A stretch of DNA of 64,000 nt, taken from the NCBI GenBank assembly GCA_943704425.1, contig CALSCP010001275.1, forward strand, positions 1 to 64,000, given 5' to 3'. Source of the stretch: Ministeria vibrans ATCC 50519. Taxonomy: Eukaryota; Opisthokonta; Filasterea. Shown here in pieces: positions 1-10,179 of this stretch. The position numbers and the translations under genes are program-made. The notes beneath the pieces were generated by a model that was not told where the DNA came from, searched no databases, and was given only the letters and a program-made list of their open reading frames with translations. Within the stretch, counting starts at the first letter, position 1; each line of letters begins with the position of its first letter.

Positions 1-264
1 AAGCGACGCAAACAGCGACAGATTGCACCCACGACAGTCGCAATCTTTTTTTTTTCCGACCTTCAATTCTGACATGACCGCTCGCGTATCGCCTCGAACC
101 ACCAGACATCGATCAGAGTACTCCTCGAGGCTCAACGTGGAGTGGACGACTGCCGCATTCCCGTCGACCTTGGCGCGTTTCGCAACTCCTTCCTCGTCTG
201 AACCATCGAGAAACACTGTTGATCCTTTTCGCTTTGGCTTGTCTTCCCCACCCTCGTTGCTCAT
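1..264 (-). CDS. N-terminal part of an unrecognised protein (partial, runs off the window)
   Basis: An ATG at 264 (minus strand) opens a reading frame beginning MSNEGGEDKPKRKG that stays open to the window edge. A plausible splice donor (AAG|GTCGG) lies at 60/61, which would make exon 1 61..264, exactly 68 codons in phase 0. The N-terminus is acidic and basic with a possible nuclear-localisation-like stretch (KPKRK, KRAKVD). It is followed by SDRCLVVRGDTRAVMSELK, which resembles the start of a small conserved module of the form 'VVRGDT...LK.LGGkWN' seen in many hypothetical proteins; the rest of that module would lie outside the window. The start is divergent from EPG5, with only 175 bp between the two ATGs. 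Function unknown. Confidence 0.55.
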   Translation of the reverse strand, partial: MSNEGGEDKPKRKGSTVFLDGSDEEGVAKRAKVDGNAAVVHSTLSLEEYSDRCLVVRGDTRAVMSELKVGKKKDCDCRGCNLSLFASL

Positions 265-439
265 GGGTTGGATCAGCAATCACTGTATCTCGTATGCAAA
301 GATTGGTAACCTCACAATGAATAATAAAATGAAAGAAAGTTCACAGTCGGAAAATCATTGAACACACTAAAAAAAATTAAAAAATAGTCAATCAATTTCC
401 CTTGTACGATCCTAGGCGGAGCATCCATCGTCGCCCATC
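265..439. promoter_or_regulatory. Shared divergent promoter region between the 264(-) gene and EPG5
   Basis: These 175 bp separate two divergently oriented ATGs, so they must hold both 5' UTRs and promoters. The sequence is AT-rich (for example AATAATAAAATGAAAG and AAAAAAAATTAAAAAAT around 318-388). No motif is clear enough to name. Inferred from gene layout only. Confidence 0.4.
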
Positions 440-2612
440 ATGGAGATGGAACGACCTCGTCCTGCGGCGGGTACAAAGAAGAAGCGAAAGCCCACAGCGG
501 CTCGGTCGACCGTAAATGTCGCCACAACTTCCTCCGACCCAACGCCGCCCGATACCGCCCCTTCCGCTCCAGTCGCACCCGCTGACAGTGCGCCGTCAGC
601 TCCCCCGGTGGACGACACTCCCGTCGCCGTGCACACCGCTGTTCTCGACGAGAACGAAAGTTTCCCCAAACCCCTCGACGACGAAGCGGTCGAACCCACT
701 GCGCCCACGGCTCCCTCGCCTTCTGTCGAACAGCACCAACAGCTTGGACTTGTCGAAGACTACTATCGAGCGGAGACGCTCGACGGCAGTGGCGACGCCT
801 TTGCTGCTTTACGCGAAGACGCCTCAGCACCTCCTCCTCCCTCTCTCGAACAGCCCTCGGCGCCCTCCGCAGCGCCCCTTTACCCGTCCTTGGAGATTGT
901 CGACGATGAACCCAGTGCTCTACCAGCAGCGCCGCTGATGGCGGTCACCTCCACACCCGTACTCAATGATGCTGCTGCCGCTGCTGCTGCTGCTGCTGCA
1001 GATGCTGTCGCGCCCCTTGCTGCCCCCACCATGCCCGTATTTGCCATCACGCGGGCCCTCAGCGACGGCGATCGAGCTGCCATCTACACCAACCGTCAAC
1101 TGGCTGTGCACGACGACTTTGTCGCGGACTTTTTGGGGGCTACGTCGCGACGTGAAGATCCCTTTTTCGCCCTGCTCGATCGCTATCGACGCGCCTGTGA
1201 CGCCTCTATTGTTGCTGAACAGTGTGTGTCCACACTCCAGCGTGACTGTCTGCGAGTCGAGGAGAACGTCTGGACGTCACACGAGCTCAGCGAAACCGTT
1301 TCAGGTCAGTGCGGCGATCAGCGTACCGTCCAGGCTACGGTCGAGCACCACTGGGCCGAAATCAATCCGTCACGTCTCGCCGAATTTATCGTGGGTCAAC
1401 AGGCCTATCGCTCGGCTCTCGGCAGCGATCTGGTTGCCGCACACTCCGAATGTGACCTCGTCCGTGCCGAAATCCACCATTTTCTCGCCTCCTTTCTCAC
1501 CTCCAACGCCCCCTTCAACGGTCTCACCGCCAGCTCGCCCATCGTTGCTTATCTCGTGCCTAGCGCCTCCGCCGCCGATCACATCGATCGCCTTCACGTC
1601 TACATCGATGCTCTCTTTGCCTTTGTTCGTGACGACCCCCACCACTTTTGCGACGGCGAACCATCCGATGCGTCGAGTCCCCACGAGACGGCCACCACAC
1701 AGTTTGTGCGCACCCTGCGTGCCTGGATTCGCATTGCGGTCTCGGCGCTGCTTCGCGTCGCCACCTACGACGATCACAAGTACCTCTTGCACCACTTTGT
1801 GCGCTGTCCCGGCATCGCTCATTGGGGCGCCGACCTCCTCCAATTTCCTCCTGTCGTCTCCGACGAGGACGTCGACCACTTCACCACCATGCTTCACATT
1901 CTGCTTCACCCCGACAGCACCCCCGATACACCCGCACGCTACATTCGCCCCCACAGTGCCTCGTCAACGTCCCGCGCAAATTCCGAAGGCTGGCTCCTTC
2001 TCGACACTCCCGCCAGCCCGGACGACATCCCTCCTCTCTCCTCCGCCACCGTTCACGTATCGGGCGGCGATGGGCTCGGTGCTTCGGCAGGTGTCTTCCT
2101 CGACAACGGCGACTTTTGTGCCCTTCTCGATCAGTTCCCCTTCACCCAGCTCTTCTCGTACGTCATGAACATCGAAGTACACTCCATCGTGGCCCAGTCG
2201 CACGTCGCCGACCAGGGCCAGTCCGCCGCCGGCCTCATGCGTCTCCTCGTCTTTGCCCGTCACTACATCGATCAAATGTGCATTGTCTTTATGCGCCTCG
2301 ACGCCTCCCACTACTCGCAGGTGCTCAAACGCGTCGCTCGTGCCATTGCCGAGTGTGTTCGCTTTCTTGCCGTCCACTGGCAGGCCTTCCAGCTCTCGCC
2401 TGTCAGTGTTCAGGATGCCCAACTCAACGGACCCTCCCTAGACAAGCTCAATGCCGAATTCTCGTCGCTCTTCGAACACACCACCGAGATCTTTGTCGAG
2501 GCTCGGCGTCTCGGCGTCTGGCAGTTTATGGTCGACTTGCCGTTTGGCTCGGTCAACGACCACGTCGCCTGGCGTGTCTTTGCCCTTCTGTTTATCGGCC
2601 AGGACAACGACA

Positions 2613-2644
<32 letters not shown>

Positions 2645-5600
2645 ACAATCTACGCAGAACAACGCAACACGGGCAATGGCACCACTCGGGGCGACCATCG
2701 GATGAACTTACGCGACCGACACGCCACCGCCATCTACCGGAACCCCTCTGCTTGCGCTGCTTTCCGCGACGCCTTCCTTGACCGCCTTGTCGTCCTCGAC
2801 GCCAACGAGTCTGTCTTTTTCTTGCACACCCTCGCCGCGCTCGCGTCCACCAAGAGCACAGCTCGTCCGCTCCCCTCGCAACAACACCTTGCCTCCGTCA
2901 TTGCCTGCGAACTCTTTCTCTCCGTGTACCTTGCACCACGTGCTCCCGAGCTTCTCTACAAGCCCACCCGCGAGGCACTCAGCATCGTCACTCGCGCTCA
3001 CCCACACACCCTCTCCCTTCTCTTTGCGCACACCGCGACCAACGTCGAGCGTCTCGGGGGCGCCGCCCTTTACCTCTTCCAGTCACTCGACTACTCCGGC
3101 TGGGTTCCCTCCGACGACGACTTTTCCAAACTCGAGCGTCTCCTCCTCGAAGACCACCAGAGTGTCGCCAGTGAATTTGCCCGTCTCGTGCTCAGTCACA
3201 TTGCCTGGCGCACACTGCCCCAGGCACTCCACCGTCGCACTGCGCTTATTGTCGTGAGCGCCTACAACCAAGCACTTCCCGAGGACACACACGGCACCAT
3301 ATTGTCACAGGCAAAGCACCTCACACGCACTGTTCTTCGTGGCGGCCTCAAAAAATTTGTCATTTGGTGTTGGGACTTGGTGCTCAGCTTGCGATTACGC
3401 TTGACAGCGGTCACCGCCGTGCGCGAACCCGACCTCAGGCCTTTACATCACTTGACAGACCCCGACGTGGGCTCGCTGGTGGCCGCAGCGCGCACTCGCC
3501 CGCTCGCCGCCTACGTCACTCTTCAGTGCACCTTTTGTGGCTACTCAGCACGCGAATTCGTTGACCTAGGTTTGCCCTGCCTTCAGCTGTTACTTGACTG
3601 GAACCGTGGCGATGCGGCCGTGAATGTGCTCGACGGCTGTCGCGATCTCTTTGCCTCGCCAGCGGGTGCTCCCATCTTTGACGAACCCGCCTTCCTTAAG
3701 TGTGTCATCACCCTAATTCATCCGGCATCGCCTGTCGCCCAAGTGGGCGCTCAACTACGTCGACTCGGCGTTGGCTTCGACAATGGCGGCGATCACCCGT
3801 GCACCGCCGACTTTGTTGCCATGGTGGCGGATCACGCGCGTCATAGTCGCCAGCTCCTCTCCAGCTGGCTGCGCACCGTGTCGCTTGTGCCCAGTTGGCA
3901 CCAGCTTGATCTTGGTCGCGATCTGGTCGAAGTACTCCTCAGTGCCTGTCCTGCCAATCAGCCAGAGTTGTGGGCGATTGCCGATCAGTTTGTCATCTCG
4001 TGTCACGACGGACTCGTTGATGCGTCCGTCTCGCAACAACGTGCGCGCCAAAGGAGCCTGGTGGGCACCCTTGTCAGTATGGTCTCGTCCGCTACGTGCC
4101 CCCCGTCTCTTCTTGATGCCCCGGCACTTTCGCTAAGCTCAATCAATGCCAAGGGCTGCCACCTCGACGTCCGCCGCCCCTATCTTGCCTTTCATGCGCT
4201 CTCCGCTGAGGCGTCGCGTGAGCAAGCACTGCGCGAGCGTTTTGTCAATCAGGCGCGCAAAAGCCCCGAGGTCATGGCCAAGGCGGCCGGTTACACGGGG
4301 CCCCTCGATGCTCTCTCCATCTACAAGTGGCTTCGCTATACTGTCGCACAGCCTCTTGACAGCCCCTTGATTACTTTTTTCTGGCAAGCCTTCTTCATGC
4401 TTTTTCTCAAGCCAGGTATGCGCTATTTTTTCACAGGCCGTCAACGCGAACAGCTCATCGAGAGCACGCGCAGTCGTCTTAAAGCGCTTACCAACGAGCT
4501 GCGCGATCGTATCAACCACGAGCCGGCCGAGGCGGGCTCGTCTGCGGCCGCCGGCGATCGTCCTAGCGACGTCGCGAGCGCACGCGAAGAGGTTGCCATG
4601 AAAAGGCGCTCGCGTGCACTCCATGGCATATTCGCTACCATGATTGTCTGGCTCAACGAATCCCGCCTGCACTCGCCCGAATTTAACATTAGTACGCTAC
4701 CGTCGACCTTTGACGTACCTCGTCTTGTTTCCGTCATGCAAGCGAATCCCTTTGACCGACGGCACACCTTTGAGCCGCTCGCGTACGCCTCCATGCTGCG
4801 CTCTGTCTTTTGGTTTGATCTTGCTGGCGACCCTTTGGTGCCTCTCCGTCTGCTACCCCTCGCCCAAACCTACCCCATGCTTGCCAACGACACGCGACCC
4901 TGGCGACACGAATCGGACCGAGACGACCGTGAACCGCAGCAACAGCAGCTGCAGCTCCAGTCTGATGTTGCGACGGACGCGGGAAGTGCCAGTGAGGCTG
5001 CCATCGACACGATAGCGACCCTTCGCGGCCTTGTGGTGGGCAACGTTGCTGTTGCCGCCACGACGTACACGTCTCCGCGCGTTGCGGTGCCTCTTGTAGA
5101 CCTGCGCGCCTGTGGCACACCCGACGAAATGGTCGCGCATGCCACTCGCGATGTACAAGTGGTGCTTCAGAGTGCCGGTGGGTTTGCTGCATTGCGTGCT
5201 GAGCTCACCAGCCTTGATGCAGACTACGCAGCAGGTCTTGAACATCTTTTCCACAACTCAACGACGCCCGTGGTGCTTCAGGTGCCTTGCAAGCCGTGGG
5301 GCAAGCACACGTGCATACGTGCCGCTCAAATCAACGCGAACCGTCGTGAGTGCACGCGTGTTCCTGTGGTTGTCAGTCGTCTGGCGGCGACCCGCGAACA
5401 GTCGCTCACGACGGCACGCCGTCTGCGCGACCTGCGTCCCATCAATGCTGTTCACGCCTCGCTGCGTCTTCTCGACTTTTGCCGCACGCTTGTCGACACG
5501 TTGGAGCACACGCGTCACTTGCAACAGCGGAATATGGCACGGAGTACGGGCGATGAGGAGCACGCGCAACACTGTGCCGAGGCGGCTCGCCAGGTGTTCT

Positions 5601-8347
5601 TCCACGTGGCTGGAACACTCGACGCGCAAGTGCGCTCGCACGAGAGCACACGGATCATTCTCGAGCGCGTGATTTCCATGCTGGGTCTTGCGGCCGTGGC
5701 GACGACGCGTGGCGAGCCTGCGCGTCTCATGCAGTTTCTCGAGGCACACACGGACCGCGTGACTCTGTTGGCGCCCTACTTCAATCCGATTGTGGACCCG
5801 GACCAGCTCGTCGCGCTGTACCGTCGCGTCTCGTCAGCTCACACTTCACTTGGCGTAGGCGGGGTCTTCCTCCTGCTCGGTCGCTTTGACATTGCCGCCT
5901 GGCTTGCCCTGCCACTTGCGCCCAATGAGCGCGTGCGTCTCCTCAAGTGTGTGGTGCGTCAGATGCGTCGGTTTGGTGCGCAAGTGGCCGTTGAGCTCAA
6001 GGAACTGCACACTCGCCACCGTGAACACATGCGCATTGTGAGCGCTTTCCAGTTTCCATCGCATGTGGGCGATGCGCTTGCGGCTCTCGTGGATGTCTCG
6101 ACCCGCGGAGAAATTCTTCCCGAGTGCTGGTCCGATCTATTGGGTCTATTTCAAAAGACACGCGTGAACGAAGACAGCAGCAGCGGGGGCGAGCAACTAC
6201 CGCCTCCCTTTGTGCTGCACTTTGAAGAGGCAATGCGACTCGCCGAGCAGCTACACACGCTGCTGTCGGCGCTGCGTGCCTCGCGGGGCCACCTCTACGA
6301 CGAGTGGATTCCTTACCTGGGTAGTGTCGCTGAGCTGTCGGAGCATCTCGTGTCGTTCCCGTTGTCAGCCCTGACCAATGTGCGCGATGGCAACGCAGCA
6401 GTGTCTCGCTTTGAGCAAGTCTGGTCTACCGCACTGCTTCTATACGGCCCCTGGCTTGCCATTGACGACCGCGGTCGCGAGCCATGGAGCGGCCGGCGTG
6501 TCAATGGGGTGGCTGCACGTGCCATGGCCAAGTCTTTTTTGCGCTGTGTTCAGCCACTGCAGCACTATGATTTGCTGCGTGACCGTGTCCTCTCGTGGCT
6601 CTCGCTAAACGTGTGCGCCGGACTGACCAGTCATTGCTTGGTCCTTGTGCAAGAGACGCTCCTGGAGCTGTCGTGGGAGGCATGGGACGTCACGGTGGAC
6701 ACTGTGGTGGCCAGTCTTGTGTCCTTTGTCGAGAACGGTCCGTCCGAGTGCGCCTCGTTTGTAGCGCAAGTGATGTTGCGCATGCGCTGGACTGGCTATG
6801 TCGAAGGACTGGTGCGTGTGGGCGGCCAGCAAGCGTCGGACAGCCTCATTCAGCTGCTGCGTGTGTTGCTATGGGTGACCACTCACAACGTGACTGCCGA
6901 CAAACTCTTCAGTCAGTTTCTGGGACGTCTGACGGGCATTGGGATTGTCGGAGGATGTGGCGCGCCGGGCGAGACGCCCCGTCTGCCTTGGCGCCTTCTT
7001 GGCGACCAGGCATATGAGACGATTGCTCGCTCGCGAGCCTACCTGGCTCCCTCGGATGCGGCTGCAGCGAGTGAGCGCGGCACGCGTACCTCGTATATTG
7101 TGGACCTGATGCGAGTGGCGGCGCAGTCGTCGTATGCCAAGACGCTTGCCTACGTCGAACTGTGTGTGTCCATTGTCGGTCCCGCCGTGGACATTCGTCC
7201 CGAGACCTTTTCCGCGCTCACGCGCCCACTTATGGATACCATTGCCGAGTGCGTGACCAACGAGAGCCTTGGGGTTGACGATGATCGACGTGTTATGATC
7301 TGCCGTGCAGTGCTCAACATGGCCAATCTGTGTGCGGTTGTCGAGGGTGCGGCGCGCGAGGGTGCACTCAACGCCATTCTCGGCGCCGTATGCTTTGGCA
7401 TTCGCCAGTGTCCGGTGCTTGCGCTCCCTGCGCTGCGAGCTGCCTGCAAGCAACTGAGTAGTGCCCACCGTATTCCGTGTGTGGTCGAAACCTGCTGTGA
7501 GGTGTACTTTGCGAGTGGGGGTGGCCCAGCGTCCACCTCGTACGGCTGGTCGGCGCTGTGCGAGCATCTTGCTGTGCCCGAGCTGTCCTATGCCGAGTTT
7601 GTCACCGACTGTGTCTCGTCGGGCTGTCCGCTCACGTTACACGCGCACATGATGCAAGTGGTGCAGCAACCCAGCGTTGCCGACTCCAACACTGTCGGAC
7701 GGACGCCGCCGGCGGTTGCATCGACGTTGTTGCGCTGGGCGTCTGAGTCGGCACGCCCGCGTCCCGGTGTCGAGGACAAGTGTGTGCTTTTGTGGGCGCT
7801 GTCGTTGTCGCACGTGAGTCGCGTTGTAATTGAGAATGGCTGGGAGATGCATCACTTGCGCGGTGAGCTGAGCAATGCTGCGACGCTATTGCGCAAGTGC
7901 AGCGCAGATCGCGAGTCGGGCGGCATTTTAGGCACCTTGGGCTTTGGCAGCAAGTCACTTTTTAGCGCCGAGTACCGTGCCTTTTGCCGCAGCTGTGCCT
8001 ACTTTTTGACGACTCTGCTGCCCATATCTGGCTCGGTCATTGTCACCAGTGAACAGGCGGCCGCCATGCATGCCCTGACATTGACGAACGGTGGCAACAG
8101 TAGTGGTGGTGGTGGGGGTACGTCGAGTGGCGCCCAGTTTCCCGCGGATCTTCGCCAAGACATGGACTTGTTCTCAACGGCAGCACGCAAACACGCGGCT
8201 AGTCCCTTGGGACGAGTTTCGTCGGTGATGTCGCGCTACACGGGAGCGAATGGGGGGCTTGTGAATATTCGTGCGTTTATTTGTGACATTGTGCGCGTCG
8301 TCTATCCTCAACCCCTTCACTTTTTAGATGTTATCAAACAACAATAG
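440..8347 (+). CDS. EPG5: EPG5, autophagy tethering factor (ectopic P-granules protein 5 homologue)
   Basis: A single uninterrupted reading frame gives a 2635-residue protein, close to the roughly 2580 residues of animal EPG5. EPG5 is known as a Rab7 effector that lets autophagosomes fuse with late endosomes/lysosomes by bridging LC3 and SNAREs. Signatures that match the family are FLDNGDFCALLDQFPFTQLF near residue 555, RRLGVWQFMVDLPFGSV near 690, the VPELSYAEFV region near 2385, GGILGTLGFGSKS near 2500, and the C-terminal YPQPLHFLDVI. The first 200 residues are Pro/Ala/Ser-rich and disordered with an alanine run (967-1003), and an Asp run is encoded at 2617-2645. The body is predicted all-helical. 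The ATG at 440 is the first in frame after an AT-rich leader. No intron is needed, unlike most neighbours. A TAG stop ends it 110 bp from the convergent VPS16 stop. Confidence 0.93.
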
Positions 8348-8412
8348 TGTACAAAACGCAATGAAGAGAAAGAAGAGAAAAAGAAATTAAACCAACTAGA
8401 TGATAGCAATTG

Positions 8413-8418
8413 AATAAA
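8413..8418 (+). terminator. Putative poly(A) signal of EPG5
   Basis: AATAAA lies 66 bp after the EPG5 stop and before the convergent VPS16 stop. An ATTAAA variant lies just upstream. The short 110-bp gap means the two 3' UTRs probably overlap. Confidence 0.5.
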
Positions 8419-8457
8419 CCGTTTGCTTTGTTCAAGTGATAATATAATTGAGAGTGT

Positions 8458-9052
8458 CTATTTCATTTGGGCGCGAATGCGGTCAATGTCCTGCACAATG
8501 TCACCGCGGTGGGAAGATGCAGCACGTGTGCGGATCATTTCCAGCAGACTTTCGTCCTTGCTACTAAGCGCCGACTCCATAGCCTCTGTATAGTACCTGA
8601 CGAGATGGAGATGAACCGAGGAGTGTTGGGAACTATTAGTAATAAATATTATATTATATGTATGTTACCCTTGATCGAGATACACTACGACGCGTCTGTC
8701 CACCGCCAGTTTTGCAATGTACTTTTTGATCTCTGGTCTGGGCGCACCTTCGGCAATACAGAAATCAACCATGGGCTACGACAAAAAAAGGGGGTCAGAA
8801 ACGAGAGGGGGAGCACACGAGTAGGGGTCTCCTGTACCTGATACCCAATGGGCGATTTGGACTTGGACTTGACAAATGTGTCGAGTTCCTTCCAGTCCTG
8901 GACTTTTGCACACGCGCGCACTTTGATCCACCAGAAGCGCACGTCGGGCACACCAAACGTCTTTCTGAGCTCCTGTGCGCGTTTAGGAAAGTTGAGCAGC
9001 AAACAGCGGTAAATGGTGTCGGTGACACTGAAGCCCAGGAAGTCATTGCCGG
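8458..9052 (-). CDS. VPS16: VPS16 C-terminal region (last three exons; remainder not found upstream)
   Basis: Three exons join in frame: 9052-8838, 8775-8669 and 8596-8458 (TAG at 8460-8458), with introns of 62 and 72 nt. They encode about 152 residues of the VPS16 C-terminal helical domain: NDFLGFSVTDTIYRC, then VRFWWIKVRACAKVQDW, SKSKSPIGYQ, PMVDFCIAEG, a KKYIAKL segment and a RIRAQMK end. This is the conserved tail of VPS16 (about 840 residues in animals), a core subunit of the HOPS and CORVET tethers on endosomes and vacuoles/lysosomes. The first visible exon begins with a good acceptor (CTTTAG|CC) and needs a phase-1 exon before it. The only upstream exon in sight (9439-9665) ends in phase 2 and has no VPS16 similarity. 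So this is a tail without its body: a truncated copy, a tiny gene, or a misjoin in the GA-rich intron. Confidence 0.85.
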
Positions 9053-9145
9053 CTAAAGGAGAAAGCACAGTGCATGTAAATTGATAATAACAAAACGAAA
9101 TAAATAATTATTATTATAATTATGAGAAAGGAAAAAAGAAACAAA

Positions 9146-9230
<85 letters not shown>

Positions 9231-9438
9231 GAGGGGGAGAAAGAAACAAAGTGGCGGAGGGAAAAAGAACAAAGTGAGAGGAGGGAGAAAGAAACAAAGT
9301 GATAGAGTGAGAGGAGAAAGAAACAAAATGAGAGAATAAAAAACAAAAACAGAGTGATAGAAGAAGAAAATGATAGAGAAACAGTGATAGATTGAGAAAC
9401 AACGTGATAGAAAGAGAGAGAGAGAGAGAAAGACATAC
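9053..9438. repeat. GA/CT microsatellite plus degenerate GA-rich satellite in a putative intron
   Basis: A near-perfect (GA)n tract at about 9149-9229 is followed by a degenerate array at about 9236-9420. Its words recur in the pattern GAGAAAGAAACAAAGTGATA and variants. The block is bounded by a splice acceptor at 9053 and a GTATGT donor at 9438 on the minus strand. No coding potential beyond low-complexity Ser/Leu translation is visible. The same satellite words recur in introns at 45778-45996 and 61796-62066. Confidence 0.85.
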
Positions 9439-9827
9439 GCGCAGGGGGGCAGGTTGTGCCCGCCCACATTGACCAGCCACGGAGGGCACCAGCGAGAGGG
9501 AAACTTGGTCACTTTGAGCACGCGCATTTTCTCGCCCCACGCGTCCGGCCGGGGCGGGAGAGGGAAGTCCAGGTTCCAGTAGGACTCAACACCGAGCTTG
9601 TCATCGGTGGGCAGCATCCACGCGTCGCACGACAGTCGTGTCAGGTCGTTGTGGACGACGAAAACCTGCAGGAAGGAACGATGATGGGTCTGCGCTGTTG
9701 CACGCGCTCTTACGTGTCCCGGTCCGGGCGGGATGAGTCCTCGATCAAGCACAGCATGCTCATCAATGGCATGCGTCGAAGGCAATGGTGACGGGGGCGT
9801 TGATTTGGCAGCAGGTCGTCGTGACAT
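9439..9827 (-). CDS. 5' exons of an unrecognised protein (incomplete)
   Basis: Two exons are visible. Exon 1 runs 9827-9714 (38 codons from MSRRPAAKST to a GPGH end) and exon 2 runs 9665-9439. They are joined across a 48-nt intron with CAC|GTAAGA donor and CTGCAG acceptor. Exon 2 reads VFVVHNDLTRLSCDAWMLPT, continues through a PPRPDAWGEK segment and ends WLVNVGGHNLPPCA. This looks like the start of a globular Rossmann-like or hydrolase domain, but I do not recognise the family. Exon 2 ends in phase 2 at a good GTATGT donor. The next exon in line, the VPS16 tail, begins in phase 1, and joining them gives a stop within three codons. An alternative start at an in-frame ATG at 9872 is possible, but GTATGT around 9829 could also be a splice donor. 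Confidence 0.5.
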
Positions 9828-10119
9828 ACCAATAAAAGTAGTCTGTAGTTCGTTATTATTCAAGGCGATCAAACTTTCAAAAGATTGTGTTGTCGCTTTT
9901 CGTTTGTGACTGATACTAAATAGGAAATGTCTTCTTCTTCTTCTTCAAAAGATTATTCTTCGCCCGGGTGTCGCCCGTCATGTGAACACCAGCAAAACTG
10001 TAAAACATGATTGAACATTAGAATATTTAATGTACTCGACCAGGCTCTATCTAAATTCGTGTGATTTCCTATGTATTCCTCTCCATTTTTTATTTTTGTC
10101 TTTCACACCTCTTTCTCTT

Positions 10120-10155
<36 letters not shown>

Positions 10156-10179
10156 TCACTCGCTCTCTACTGTCCTTGC
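9828..10179. other. Intergenic spacer between the unknown gene's start and the giant gene's stop
   Basis: These 352 bp must hold the promoter of the 9827(-) gene and the 3' UTR of the giant gene, both on the minus strand. They contain a CTT run at about 9930-9947, a CT-rich tract at about 10107-10164 just downstream of the giant gene's stop, and a poly(A) signal at 10089-10094. No gene is seen. Confidence 0.6.
10089..10094 (-). terminator. Putative poly(A) signal of the giant AAA-VWA gene
   Basis: The plus strand reads TTTATT here, giving AATAAA on the minus strand about 86 nt beyond the TAA stop at 10180-10182. Confidence 0.45.

Noticed and set aside
23-361. A 112-codon plus-strand frame at the left edge
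   Set aside because: Ser/Thr/Arg-rich with no similarity; it is antisense to the better minus-strand exon beginning at 264.
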